Shown here one piece after another: positions 51,767 to 60,953 of a DNA stretch of 64,000 nt (position 1 is the first letter of the stretch; each line of letters opens with the position of its first letter). Under the pieces are notes generated by a model. That model made no database searches, was not told the origin of the DNA, and worked only from the letters and a program-made list of their open reading frames with translations. This DNA is from JAUYQR01 sp963822435 (lineage in GTDB: Bacteria > Pseudomonadota > Alphaproteobacteria > Rhodobacterales > Rhodobacteraceae): assembly GCA_963822435.1 (NCBI GenBank), contig CAWGHN010000004.1, positions 1,223,726-1,287,725 on the forward strand, written 5' to 3'. Both the position numbers and the translations under genes were made by a program.

Positions 51767-52630
51767 TCAATGCCCGAGGTTGAATGGCTTGCGGAGCGTT
51801 TCGAGCGTGGCGATGCGGTCTTTGGCGCGCTCACCCAGTCTGGCGACCACGGCGGCGGTGATGATCTCGACGACTGCCAGGCCGGTCACGGCCGAGTCGA
51901 AGGCGCTCGGAACAGTGACGGGGCACGGGATGACAAAGTCGGATATTGCCGCGATGGGCGAGTAGAGCACATCCGTGACCAACACGATGACCGCCTTTTG
52001 CGCGGCAGCACCCTTGGCGAAATCGAGGACATCACGCTGGTAACGGCGGAAATCGAAGATCACGACGACATCGTCTGGGCGCACGTCGAGAAGATAATCG
52101 GCCCATGCGGCGCTGCTGTCGCGGACCAGCCGGACCGAGGGTCGCACTTCACGCAAATAATGCTGCAGATAGGCAGCGGACATTCGGCTGAACCGGCCAC
52201 CGATGCAGAAGATGTTCCGCGCCGGATCGGCAAGATGGTCGACGATGCGAGGCAAGTCCCTGCGCAGATCGCGTTCGACGGTTTCGATATTCTGCTGGAT
52301 GGCTTGCGCCATCCGCAGGTTCGGTTCCGGCGTTTCGTCCTTTTGGGTGTCGTAGCGTGACAGGGGTCCCTGCAGTCGCGCCTGTATCTCGCCGCGGATC
52401 GCATCCTGAAAATCCACGTAGCTGTCAAAGCCGAGCCGGGCCACGAAGCGCAGGATCGTCGGTCCGCTGGTCTGGGCGCGGCGGGCGAAGCGGGCGACTG
52501 TTTCCAGCCCCGCCATCGGGTAATCCGCAATCAAGGCATGGGCGACGCGGCGTTCCGCCTCGGGGAAATCAGCGATCTCGCGGCGCACGCGGTCCTGAAT
52601 GGAAGTTGCTTTCGCGTAGGAGGACGGCAT
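51767..52630 (-). CDS. RpiR/MurR-family transcriptional regulator
   Basis: This 287-residue regulator has an N-terminal HTH_6 (LETVARFARRAQTSGPTILR, residues about 40-60) and a C-terminal SIS domain (residues about 125-250, NIFCIGGRFSRMSA). RpiR-type SIS domains normally bind phosphosugars, but relatives control amino acid catabolic clusters. It lies inside the operon between the FGase-like and ligase genes. Confidence 0.88.
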   Translation of the reverse strand: MPSSYAKATSIQDRVRREIADFPEAERRVAHALIADYPMAGLETVARFARRAQTSGPTILRFVARLGFDSYVDFQDAIRGEIQARLQGPLSRYDTQKDETPEPNLRMAQAIQQNIETVERDLRRDLPRIVDHLADPARNIFCIGGRFSRMSAAYLQHYLREVRPSVRLVRDSSAAWADYLLDVRPDDVVVIFDFRRYQRDVLDFAKGAAAQKAVIVLVTDVLYSPIAAISDFVIPCPVTVPSAFDSAVTGLAVVEIITAAVVARLGERAKDRIATLETLRKPFNLGH

Positions 52631-52634
52631 CAGA

Positions 52635-53426
52635 TCATCCTTGCGCCACGCCGGACCGCAGCACGGCTTCTGGAAATATTGGTGCCAGAAGTGCAGCCCA
52701 TTCTTGCTGGCCCTTGTCGTCGCTGATAAGATCCTGCCGGATTTCTATCTCGACATATGGAATGTGCTTGCCCTCGCAATGCACGGGCACGGTGTAATCG
52801 GCTTCCATGTTCACATTGTAAGGTTCGTTCACCCCGACGCAGAGCCCCGTCTTCTCACGCAGCACTTCGACCAGAGCGTTGCCGACGCGCCAGTCGGTCT
52901 CGGCGATGACGCTGATCTCCCACGGGCGCCAAATGCCATCGCTGCGCAGACGATCCGTGCAACTGTGCATGGCGAAGATCGCGGTCGCATGACCGGCTTG
53001 GGAACGCCGGACGATCTCTGCGGCGATGCGGTCCTGATAGGGGCGAAGGATTTCATCCTCGCGCGCGGCTATTTCTTCGAGGGCCAACCCGATGTTGCCG
53101 GGAACCTCGGTTCCGTCGCTGCGCACCATCACCGACTGCGAGACTTTCGGCCTGCGGTTGCAATCGATTACGAGCCGCGAATAGGACTGAAATATATAGG
53201 TGGCATCCAGTTCGGCCGCGAGCGTGGTCGTCACGCCATAGATGCCGATGTCGTAGCCGATATGCCGCGCCAACTCTGACTCGGGCAGGCCCAGATCGCC
53301 AAGCCGCTGCGGGATAGCGCGACCGGCGTGGTCCGACAGGAAAAGGATCGGCGAAGCTCCGTCAGGGTTTTCTACCCCGAACGGTGCCACATCGCCGGGC
53401 TGTAACAATCTGTTCGGTGTCAGCAC
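52635..53426 (-). CDS. N-formylglutamate amidohydrolase family protein
   Basis: This 263-residue FGase-family protein has LFLSDHAGRAIPQRLGDLG near residue 29, HIGYDIGI, SRLVIDCNR and a metal-site AMHSCTDRL. The family hydrolyses N-formylglutamate or related N-acyl amino acids. A GTG start at 53426 is needed. It is the first enzyme gene after the binding protein, separated by a hairpin. Confidence 0.85.
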   Translation of the reverse strand: MLTPNRLLQPGDVAPFGVENPDGASPILFLSDHAGRAIPQRLGDLGLPESELARHIGYDIGIYGVTTTLAAELDATYIFQSYSRLVIDCNRRPKVSQSVMVRSDGTEVPGNIGLALEEIAAREDEILRPYQDRIAAEIVRRSQAGHATAIFAMHSCTDRLRSDGIWRPWEISVIAETDWRVGNALVEVLREKTGLCVGVNEPYNVNMEADYTVPVHCEGKHIPYVEIEIRQDLISDDKGQQEWAALLAPIFPEAVLRSGVAQG

Positions 53427-53457
53427 GGTGGCAGTCCTTTCGCGTACACCAATCCGG

Positions 53458-53485
53458 TCCCGCCGCAGCAGAGACTGCGGCGGGA
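53458..53485 (-). terminator. Hairpin after the Liv-type binding protein gene
   Basis: Perfect 11-bp arms TCCCGCCGCAG / CTGCGGCGGGA with a 6-base loop and no T-run. It probably stabilises the upstream message or attenuates transcription into the enzyme genes. Confidence 0.55.
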
Positions 53486-53502
53486 CGAACCGATACCAGG
53501 TG

Positions 53503-54669
53503 TCAGTTCTGGGGGGTCACCGTAGTTTCCAACGAAACCACACCATCCACCACATGCATGACCGCAACCGGCTTGCTGGGAACGCGGCTTCCGCCCACAT
53601 AAGCAATCGCGCCGGTGACCGCATCGGCATAGCCGCTGGTCGCGGCAAGCGCTTCGGTCACGGCTTTGGGATCCGCGCTTCCCGCACGGGTGATCGCATC
53701 CGCGACAAGCCCCATCGCATCATAGCCCAGTGCGGCAAAGGCGTTTTCCGGCGGGTTGCCGTATTCCTTTTCGTAAGCCGCACGGAAGGTATCGGCGGGG
53801 CCCGTCTCAAGCCCGACATAGGCATGCGTGGTGAAGTAGACGTTGGTCGAAAGCGTCGGGCCGGGAACCGAGGTCAAGAGGTCCGTGTCGAACCCGTCTC
53901 CCGCCATGATCGGCAAAGCGATGCCCGCCTCGCGGATCTGTTTCACGATGATCCCGGCAGTATCGGGACCGGACGACGCGAACACGCCGTCGATGTCCGG
54001 GGTGGATTGCAGACGTGCAACCAGTGCCGAGAAATCCTGATCGGTGGTCATGTAGACATCCTCGATCGCCACCTTTCCGCCAAGGGCGGTAAACCGCTCA
54101 GTGAAATAGCGCGACAGTCCGGTGGTGTAATCCATGGCATTGTCGGTCCAGAGCGCGATGTTGCGAAGGCCGAGCGTGTTGTAGGCATATTCGGCCATGG
54201 CATGGGCCTGAACGTCATCGCCGAATGGAACGAGGAACATCTCGGACCCGACCATGTCAGGCAGATCAGGCGAGGTTGCGCCCGAGGTCACGAACGGAAT
54301 GCCCGCAGTCTGGAAAAGCGGTGCCGAGGCAAGAGCAAAGGTGCTGTCGCTGTGTCCGATACCCGCAGTCAGCCCGGGGATCGCCACGGCCCGCTGGGCC
54401 GCCGTAGCGGCTTCACGCGTGTCGTCCTTGGTGTCGATCGCCGTCACCTCGATCATCCGACCGCCAAGCAAACCGCCGGCCTCGTTGATCATCTTGGCCT
54501 TCAGCTTGACGCCGTTCAGCGACGGACCATCAAGCGAGGCAAGCCCGCCACTGCTCACGTTGTAAAGGGCCGCGATGTTGATCTGATCCTCTGCAAGCAC
54601 AGGCAGAGGGGCGGCAAGCATCATCCCGGCGGTGGCCAGAGCGGCAAACTTCAAACTCCAGTTAGGCAT
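53503..54669 (-). CDS. Branched-chain-amino-acid-type ABC binding protein
   Basis: This 388-residue Liv-type periplasmic binding protein has a signal peptide (SLKFAALATAGMMLAAPLPV, cleavage after VLA), INIAALYNVSSGG and GPSLNGVKLKAKMINEAGG. The class binds amino acids, amides and urea. The substrate for this cluster is unknown. It is followed at the 3' side by a strong hairpin. Confidence 0.9.
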   Translation of the reverse strand: MPNWSLKFAALATAGMMLAAPLPVLAEDQINIAALYNVSSGGLASLDGPSLNGVKLKAKMINEAGGLLGGRMIEVTAIDTKDDTREAATAAQRAVAIPGLTAGIGHSDSTFALASAPLFQTAGIPFVTSGATSPDLPDMVGSEMFLVPFGDDVQAHAMAEYAYNTLGLRNIALWTDNAMDYTTGLSRYFTERFTALGGKVAIEDVYMTTDQDFSALVARLQSTPDIDGVFASSGPDTAGIIVKQIREAGIALPIMAGDGFDTDLLTSVPGPTLSTNVYFTTHAYVGLETGPADTFRAAYEKEYGNPPENAFAALGYDAMGLVADAITRAGSADPKAVTEALAATSGYADAVTGAIAYVGGSRVPSKPVAVMHVVDGVVSLETTVTPQN

Positions 54670-54683
54670 GGTAGTTTCCTTTT

Positions 54684-55706
54684 CTACGGGTTCCCTGTTG
54701 GTTGCGGTCTATTGCGGCCTGCAAGGCGCTTAAACGCCCCTAACACGTCGGGCTCGGCTGTTCCGAACAGGCCGGTCGGTCGGAAAATCAGGACTAGAAG
54801 CACGATAACAGCAACGATCATCTGGCTTGCCCCGAAGAGGCCTGCCGCCTCTTCGACAGGGCGCAACATCTCGGTCGCCACGGTCATGACCACGGCGACG
54901 ACGGCAGCGCCCGCAATGCTTCCCGTGCCGCCAAGAACGACCATCACGACAAGCTGGAAAGCCATAAGAAAGGTGAATGAAGACGGGCTGATCAGGGTGA
55001 CCAGATGCACCCACAAGCCGCCGGCGATGCCCGCGAAGAACGCACCCAGCGCAAACGCGAGTACCCGGGTCCGCGCCACGTCGATGCCCAGGCAGGCTGC
55101 GGCAAGTTCATTCTCGCGGATGGCCAACATCGTGCGCCCGAGCGAAGAATGCTTCAGCTGCCAACTGACGTAGACGGTCAATGCGACGAAGAGGTAAACC
55201 CAAGCCAGTGACGTCAGCGGTGGCAGCCCGCTCAGCCCCAGCGCCCCGCGGGTCACGCCCGACATGTTCACCGCAAAGCTTTGCACGATGAAGATAAGCC
55301 CGAGCGTGGCAACGGCCAGATAATGCCCTCGCAGCCGCAGCACCGGAAAGCCCACGATGACGGCGCAACAGGCCGAGAACAGGCCACCCGCCAGCACGGC
55401 CAGCGGAAAGGGCCAATGCTGCATCACGATCACCTCTGGCAAGGCCTTGAGCATTGCCCCCTTCCGTGCAGGGTCCATGACCAGCAGTGCCGTCAGATAG
55501 CCGCCCAGCGTCATGAAGGCCGGATGCCCTAGCGAGAACAGCCCGATGAACCCGTTTGTGATGTTAAGGCTGACGGCAAGGATGATGTTGATGCCGACGA
55601 AGCCGACAATGGAAATCGTGTAAGGGTTCAGGCTTTGCGTGGCGGCATAGATCAAACCCACCGCGAGGAGCAGAACCAACAACGTCTTTGCCAATGTTCC
55701 CATCAT
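54684..55706 (-). CDS. LivM-type ABC permease
   Basis: This 340-residue permease has LAVSLNITNGFIGLFSLGHP near residue 36 (family signature), eight or more hydrophobic segments and ENELAAACLGIDVARTRVLA near residue 190. The start at 55706 overlaps the LivH-type gene stop (ATGATG). A long antisense-derived N-terminal extension is rejected. Confidence 0.9.
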   Translation of the reverse strand: MMGTLAKTLLVLLLAVGLIYAATQSLNPYTISIVGFVGINIILAVSLNITNGFIGLFSLGHPAFMTLGGYLTALLVMDPARKGAMLKALPEVIVMQHWPFPLAVLAGGLFSACCAVIVGFPVLRLRGHYLAVATLGLIFIVQSFAVNMSGVTRGALGLSGLPPLTSLAWVYLFVALTVYVSWQLKHSSLGRTMLAIRENELAAACLGIDVARTRVLAFALGAFFAGIAGGLWVHLVTLISPSSFTFLMAFQLVVMVVLGGTGSIAGAAVVAVVMTVATEMLRPVEEAAGLFGASQMIVAVIVLLVLIFRPTGLFGTAEPDVLGAFKRLAGRNRPQPTGNP

Positions 55707-56599
55707 GCGCGCGTCTCGGTACTGCGGCCCAGCAGACCATTGGGCATGACCAGCAGCACGACGATTAGTGCCGCAAAGACGAATGCGTTGCGATAGCCGG
55801 AAAACTCGGGCGGGAGCAGGCCGACGAAAAGAACTTCCGCCAAGCCGAGCAGAAAGCCGCCAAGAACTGCCCCGGGGATCGACCCTACCCCGCCGATCAC
55901 CGCCGCGACGAATGCCTTGAGGCCGGGCAGCAGGCCCATTGCGGGGCTGATCTGGCCGTATTTGCTTCCCCACATCAGACCACCCGCCGCGGCCAATCCG
56001 CTTCCTATGGCGAAGGCGAGCATGATCATGCGGTTGATGTTGATGCCCATGAGGCGGGCCACGTCATAGTTTTCGGCGGTGGCACGCATCGCAACGCCGG
56101 TCTTGGTAAAGCGCACAAAGACCACAAGCGCGACCATAAGCACGATCGACAGGGCGATGATCACGATATCGACCAGCCTGACCTGCAATCCCCCAAGGGC
56201 CATGAGCGTATTGAGATAGTCGGGCACCTGAAAACTGCGCGGCTGGGCCGTGATCGTCATCACCGCAAGGTTCTCGATGAAGATCGCCACGGCCAGGGAG
56301 GCGATGAAGCCGGTCACCTGTGGTGCGCCCCGCATCGGGCGAAACGCCACCCGCTCGATCAAGATGCCTGACAGCGCGCCCACGGCAACGACCACGACGA
56401 CGACAACCGGAAAGGGCAGACCCAGCGCCGAAATGCTGACCAACGTCGTGAAGGCGCCGACCGTGAAGATGTCTCCATGAGCAAAGTTGATCAGCCGCAC
56501 GATGCCGTAGATCATCGAAAATCCAATGGCGATAAGCGCATACATGCTGCCAAGGATCAGACCGTTCGCTACCTGCGACAGGATATAAGCCGAATTCAT
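55703..56599 (-). CDS. LivH-type ABC permease
   Basis: This 298-residue permease has GLILGSMYALIAIGFSMIYG at the N-terminus, RLINFAHGDIFTVGAF and the cytoplasmic ENYDVARLMGININRMI loop. It shares one base with the downstream-coded LivF start. Confidence 0.92.
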   Translation of the reverse strand: MNSAYILSQVANGLILGSMYALIAIGFSMIYGIVRLINFAHGDIFTVGAFTTLVSISALGLPFPVVVVVVVAVGALSGILIERVAFRPMRGAPQVTGFIASLAVAIFIENLAVMTITAQPRSFQVPDYLNTLMALGGLQVRLVDIVIIALSIVLMVALVVFVRFTKTGVAMRATAENYDVARLMGININRMIMLAFAIGSGLAAAGGLMWGSKYGQISPAMGLLPGLKAFVAAVIGGVGSIPGAVLGGFLLGLAEVLFVGLLPPEFSGYRNAFVFAALIVVLLVMPNGLLGRSTETRA

Positions 56600-57324
56600 C
56601 AGGCGACTCCCAGATAGGCGCGTTGCACATCGCGATTGTCGGCAAGCTCGGCACCAGTCCCCGAAAGCACAATCTTGCCTGCTTCCAGGACATAGGCGCG
56701 GTTCGCGATCTCGAGGGCCATCGATGCGTTTTGCTCCACCAGCAAAATCGTCATCCCGTCCGCCCTCAACTGTTCTAGAATTTCGAAAATCTGCTCAACC
56801 AGCTTCGGGGCGAGCCCCAACGAAGGCTCATCCAGCAGCAACAGCTTCGGTCGGCTCATAAGGGCACGGCCAATCACCAGCATCATCTGCTCGCCACCCG
56901 AAAGCCGGTCGCCCGGAACCGATTCACGGCTGCGCAGAATGGGGAATTGCTCCTCGATCCGCGCGATATCCGCGTCGATCTCTGCCCGGTCGCGGCGCAC
57001 ATAGGCGCCGATGCGCAAGTTTTCGGCAACGCTGAGCGCGGCAAACACTTGCCGTCCCTCGGGGCAATGCGAAATACCGCTTCGAACAATCTCTTCCGCC
57101 GGCAAGCTGCTCAGGTCCATCGCGGGCAAGCTGGCGTCGGGCTGGAACCGGACCTTGCCCGACTTGGGTCGCAGCAGGCCCGAAATGGTCGCGAGCGTTG
57201 TCGTCTTGCCCGCACCATTGGCCCCGATAAGGGCAACGATCTCTCCGGGCATGACCGAAACGCTGATGCCTCGAATGGCGTGCGTGCCAGACCGGTGGAC
57301 ATGGACATCGTCAAGCCACAGCAT
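56599..57324 (-). CDS. LivF-type ABC ATPase
   Basis: This 241-residue ATPase has Walker A GANGAGKTT, signature LSGGEQMMLVIGRAL and Walker B LLLDEPSLGLAP, all typical of LivF. It overlaps the LivG-type gene end by 14 bases. Confidence 0.93.
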   Translation of the reverse strand: MLWLDDVHVHRSGTHAIRGISVSVMPGEIVALIGANGAGKTTTLATISGLLRPKSGKVRFQPDASLPAMDLSSLPAEEIVRSGISHCPEGRQVFAALSVAENLRIGAYVRRDRAEIDADIARIEEQFPILRSRESVPGDRLSGGEQMMLVIGRALMSRPKLLLLDEPSLGLAPKLVEQIFEILEQLRADGMTILLVEQNASMALEIANRAYVLEAGKIVLSGTGAELADNRDVQRAYLGVA

Positions 57325-58111
57325 GGTCAGCCTTTCTCCGCCGGCCTAGATAGGCTTCAATCACGGCGGGGTTCTGCTGTACCTCGGCAGGCGTGCCACC
57401 GGCAAGGAACTTACCCTGATTGACCACGACGATCCGGTCGCAAATACCCATGACCATCTTCATGTCATGCTCGACGAGCAGCGTCGTGATGCCTAATTGG
57501 TCATGCAGCCTGCGGATCGTGCGGCCCAGATCAGCGGTCTCCTGCGGGTTCATCCCCGCCGTCGGTTCGTCCAACAGCAACAGCTTTGGCTCCGTGGCCA
57601 GCGCCCGCGCGAACTCGACCTTGCGCTGGTCACCATAGGGCAGACTGCTGACCAGATCGCCCGCCCGCCGTTCGAGCCCTACCACCCTGAGCGTTTCCAT
57701 CGCCTTGCTGCGGATTTCCGCCTCAGCCTCGCGCGCGGCGACGGTCCGTAAGATCGACGCCAGGAATTTTGGACCCCGCCGCATGTGAAGGCCGACCATC
57801 ACGTTGTCGAGGACGGGCAAGTCGCGGAACAGCCGGATGTTCTGGAACGTCCGCGCCATCCCGAGGCGTGCATTCCGCGCAGGCGCGTTCCCGGCGGTTT
57901 CCTCGCCGCAAAAGTTGATCCGGCCCCCGGTCGGGCGCAACACGCCGGTCAGCAGGTTGAAGGCCGTCGTCTTGCCCGACCCGTTCGGACCGATCAGGCC
58001 AAGCAGCTCTCCCTCGCGTAACGAGAAAGAAAAGGAATCGAGCGCTCGCACGCCTCCGAAGTGCTTGCTCAGCTCGGAAACCTTAAGAAAAGCAGGGGCT
58101 GCGTCGGTCAT
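57311..58111 (-). CDS. LivG-type ABC ATPase
   Basis: This 266-residue ATPase has Walker A GPNGSGKTT, ARTFQNIRLFRDLPVLDNVM (LivG hallmark), the divergent signature SSLPYGDQRKVEFARAL and Walker B LLLDEPTAGMNPQE. The start at 58111 heads the long minus-strand operon running to 46869. Confidence 0.92.
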   Translation of the reverse strand: MTDAAPAFLKVSELSKHFGGVRALDSFSFSLREGELLGLIGPNGSGKTTAFNLLTGVLRPTGGRINFCGEETAGNAPARNARLGMARTFQNIRLFRDLPVLDNVMVGLHMRRGPKFLASILRTVAAREAEAEIRSKAMETLRVVGLERRAGDLVSSLPYGDQRKVEFARALATEPKLLLLDEPTAGMNPQETADLGRTIRRLHDQLGITTLLVEHDMKMVMGICDRIVVVNQGKFLAGGTPAEVQQNPAVIEAYLGRRRKADHAVA

Positions 58112-58165
58112 CTCGGGCGGCCTTTGGCTGTTCGTCGCAGGGGATTCGGGCGGAATCTGTAATAT

Positions 58166-58203
58166 TTGTAATGGAAGTATGAAGAATATTGATTTTGTTA
58201 CAA
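58166..58203. promoter_or_regulatory. Candidate operator in the divergent liv/hydrolase promoter
   Basis: Inverted half-sites TTGTAA and TTACAA, centres 32 bases apart, lie in the AT-rich 145-bp region between the two operons. They are a plausible site for the RpiR regulator at 51767; binding is untested. Confidence 0.35.
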
Positions 58204-58256
58204 GAGGCATGAATGATCTCGCATCACCCATTCCGCATAAGGAGAGGACAGAGACC

Positions 58257-58898
58257 ATGGTTGCCACCCTGACCCGAGATGTCCCGGTCATTCCGGCGCA
58301 AGCAGCAATCATCTTCATCGACGTCCAGAATTACGCCGCGCATCGAGGCGGGTCAGAGTTCAAGGAACTGTCACTCACCGAACGGTCGAAATACGACTAT
58401 TACTTTGACCGGCTTGAGAAAATCGCGCTGCCAAACATGCAGCGCCTTCAACGCGCCGCCCGCTCAGCCGGTCTTGAGGTGATGTATGCCGTCATCGAAA
58501 ACCTAACGCGGGACGGTCGCGACCGCAGCCTAGATTACCGGATATCGGGCATCGACGTGGCCAAGGGCACTTGGGATGCACAGGTCTGCGATGCCATTGC
58601 GCCAGACGAAGACGAGATCGTGCTGCGCAAGAATTCATCGAACGTCTTCGTATCGACCAACATTGATTATTTGTTGCGCAGTATGGAAATCCGTCAGGTC
58701 ATCCTGTGTGGCGTCGTCACCGACCAATGCGTCGAATCGGCGGTTCGGGACGCCTGCGATCTGGGCTATCTGGTCACTTTGGTCCCCGATGCCTGCGCCA
58801 CCTACACAGCCGAACGCCACGATGCATCGGTCCGCGCCATCAAGGGCTACTGCCGCCAATGCACGACAGAGTCACTGGTCGCGGAACTGAGCCGATGA
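58257..58898 (+). CDS. Isochorismatase-family cysteine hydrolase (cluster, right copy)
   Basis: This 213-residue hydrolase has Asp in IIFIDVQNYAAHRGG, Lys in LRKNSSNVFVSTNIDYLL and Cys in GVVTDQCVESAVRDACDLG. It is a paralog of the hydrolase at 46869. The start at 58257 is preceded by GGAGAGGA. It is divergent from the Liv operon and overlaps the epimerase gene. Confidence 0.87.
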   Translation: MVATLTRDVPVIPAQAAIIFIDVQNYAAHRGGSEFKELSLTERSKYDYYFDRLEKIALPNMQRLQRAARSAGLEVMYAVIENLTRDGRDRSLDYRISGIDVAKGTWDAQVCDAIAPDEDEIVLRKNSSNVFVSTNIDYLLRSMEIRQVILCGVVTDQCVESAVRDACDLGYLVTLVPDACATYTAERHDASVRAIKGYCRQCTTESLVAELSR

Positions 58899-59791
58899 TG
58901 GCAACGCGCAGCCTCGGAAAGGTCCTACTCACCGGTGCGGGCGGGTTCCTCGGCTTGGCACTGACGCGGCGGCTCCGGACAGATGGTGTGCCCCTCGTGA
59001 CCAGCGATCTTTCGAGCGGCGACATACCTTGCGACCTCACCGATCCTGAAGCTGTAATGGCGCTTTTGGCGCAGGGACCTTTCGATACGGTCTTTCATTG
59101 CGGGGCTGTTTCGGGGCCCATGGTGATGGCCGAAAGGCCGCTTGATATCTGGCGCATAAATGCATCGGGCACGGCCCATCTGCTCGAGGCAGCGCGGCAC
59201 CACGGCGCTGGGCGCCTCGTCATCTGCTCGACGACCGAAGTATATGGGCGCCGAACGGGTCCGGTGGGCGAAGAAACCCTCCCATCCCCGGTCTCGGTCT
59301 ATGCCGCAAGTAAATTGGCAGCAGAACATGCCATGATCGGCTACGTCCGGGAACATGGTCTCGATGCGGTCGCGCTGCGCCTGTCCTGGATATATGGCCC
59401 TGGCAGAACGACTCCGACCATGCTGGAACGCATATTACGTGCAGCCATCGACGGAAAGCCCGAGGCCTTTGATGTTCACCCTAAAGACCTGACGCATTAC
59501 CTGTATATAGACGATGCAGTAGGGGCCATTCTTTGTGCCGCGCAAAAGACCTCGTTGACCCACATGATTTACAATGTTTCGGCTGGCTCTGGCTGCCCGC
59601 TTGGAACAATTGTCGAAGAAATTCGGGATCTTCGGCACGGTGCGAACATTTCCTTGACCGGAAAGCCTCAGACACAGGCTATACCCAGCATGATTGCAAA
59701 CAAGCTTTGCGCAACCGAATTGGGATATCGCCCCGAGATCTCGATGAAGGCCGGTCTATCATGCTACCTCGACGCGCTCGACCGAGCTTGA
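58895..59791 (+). CDS. NAD-dependent epimerase/dehydratase (extended SDR)
   Basis: This 298-residue extended SDR has LLTGAGGFLGLALTRRL, STTEVYGRR and YAASK. The C-terminal part is standard. It shares an ATGA-type overlap with the cysteine hydrolase. Sugar epimerase activity is the family norm; here it may act on a hydroxy or keto intermediate. Confidence 0.87.
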   Translation: MMATRSLGKVLLTGAGGFLGLALTRRLRTDGVPLVTSDLSSGDIPCDLTDPEAVMALLAQGPFDTVFHCGAVSGPMVMAERPLDIWRINASGTAHLLEAARHHGAGRLVICSTTEVYGRRTGPVGEETLPSPVSVYAASKLAAEHAMIGYVREHGLDAVALRLSWIYGPGRTTPTMLERILRAAIDGKPEAFDVHPKDLTHYLYIDDAVGAILCAAQKTSLTHMIYNVSAGSGCPLGTIVEEIRDLRHGANISLTGKPQTQAIPSMIANKLCATELGYRPEISMKAGLSCYLDALDRA

Positions 59792-59802
59792 TGGCGGGTG
59801 CT

Positions 59803-59890
59803 GATGCTGTCAGACAAACCCGAACCGGTTTCCATTTCCCCGACCCCGGCTGGATGTCAGGCCGCGAGAAGGCCGCGCCACTCTTCAATG
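59803..59890 (-). mobile_element. IS6-family end remnant 1
   Basis: The end sequence (TGCTGTCAGACAAACCCGAA) and the last transposase codons (reverse of GAGAAGGCCGCGCCACTC) match the left end of the IS6 element at 35409. Only about 90 bp remain. Confidence 0.75.
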
Positions 59891-59990
59891 ACACAATTAG
59901 GGTGCTGATCCCGCGAAGGTGCGCAAGTAGAACGGGCGGCCGAAAATCATGCCCCCCGCCGACTGCCGGCCCGGCGATGATCAGACGCAG

Positions 59991-60130
59991 GATCCGCACG
60001 TTCTCCGCACCATAGGCCGCGCATGGGGTTGGCGGCGGCGCATGGAGGCTGGTGATTTTGCCACGATCCAGGAACTGGCCGAGGCTGTTGGGTAGCAGAG
60101 CGCCACGTCCGCCGACAATTGCTGCTGCGC
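59991..60130 (+). pseudogene. Serine-recombinase C-terminal remnant
   Basis: DPHVLRTIGRAWGWRRRMEA and FATIQELAEAVG, then in another frame AERHVRRQL, resemble the HTH-bearing C-terminus of large recombinase-family proteins. One lost base breaks it; both sides are deleted. Confidence 0.45.
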
Positions 60131-60234
60131 TTTTCGTTCACGGCATGACCTGCGTTCTGCAAATGCCACGTCATCTGCCGCACGCCGTAGAACGGGGTCT
60201 CAAGGAACTGATGGTCAATCAAACGCATCAGGGC

Positions 60235-60408
60235 GAGGTTCATCACACCACCCATGTCGTCGATGTCCTGCCCGAGGGGTTTCTCTGGAACGGCGCTCCA
60301 CACCGCTCGCTCTCCACCATTGCCCGCGCAATCACCGGCGCGCGCTGGTCGGGTCCGCGGTTCTTCGGGCTGGTCAGCGCGGATGGCGGGGGAGGTAAAC
60401 CGGCGTAG
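60235..60408 (+). pseudogene. DUF2924 protein remnant (C-terminus)
   Basis: The sequence VVDVLPEGFLWNGAPHRSLS followed by IARAITGARWSGPRFFGL is the typical DUF2924 ending. DUF2924 genes sit directly before large serine recombinases, and such a recombinase fragment follows here. The N-terminal part is missing. Confidence 0.7.
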
Positions 60409-60473
60409 GGCAAGGCGCGGGCACGGCAGACGCAGAGTCTTGTGCGGGGCGCGCCGAAGCGAGAGCGTGCGGC

Positions 60474-60840
60474 ATGACCCAGAAGCCGGTGATCTGCTGC
60501 GCGATCTACACCCGCAAGTCGACGGACGAGGGTCTGGACCAAGCTTTCAACTCGCTCGATGCGCAGCATGAGGCATGCGCCGCCTATGTCGCAAGTCAGC
60601 GTCACGAAGGCTGGAAGCTCGTCCCAGACCGCTTCGATGACAGCGGTCTCTCCGGCGGCAACCTTGATCGACCCGCCCTGCAGCGGCTTCTGGCCGAGAT
60701 CGACGCGGGCGCATCGGCATGGTCGTGGTCAACAAGATCGACCGGCTGACCCGCTCGCTGGTCGACTTCGGGCGACTTGTAGAGCGGCTCGATGCCAAGG
60801 GTTGTTCCTTCGTCTCGGTGACGCGAGGCGGATTTGCAGG
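60474..60840 (+). pseudogene. Serine recombinase N-terminal fragment, frameshifted and truncated
   Basis: AIYTRKSTDEGLDQAFNSLD with catalytic Ser, then DDSGLSGGNLDRPALQRLL, match large resolvase-type recombinases. The frame shifts near 60715 (VVVNKIDRLTRSLVDFGRLV continues in another frame) and the gene ends after FVSVTRGGF. The rest of the protein is absent. Confidence 0.85.
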
Positions 60841-60953
60841 GAAAGCAGAGGGGTCGGATCGTCTCCGTCGGGGAACCGCCAGACTAACCCCCGGAAACGC
60901 GGGGAAATACCGACACGCTCAGAAAAATCATTCAATATCATTGTTTTATGGCG

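Noticed and set aside
53428..55173. 581-codon plus-strand frame over the Liv binding protein and permease
   Set aside because: Antisense to two clear transporter genes; composition of typical antisense noise.
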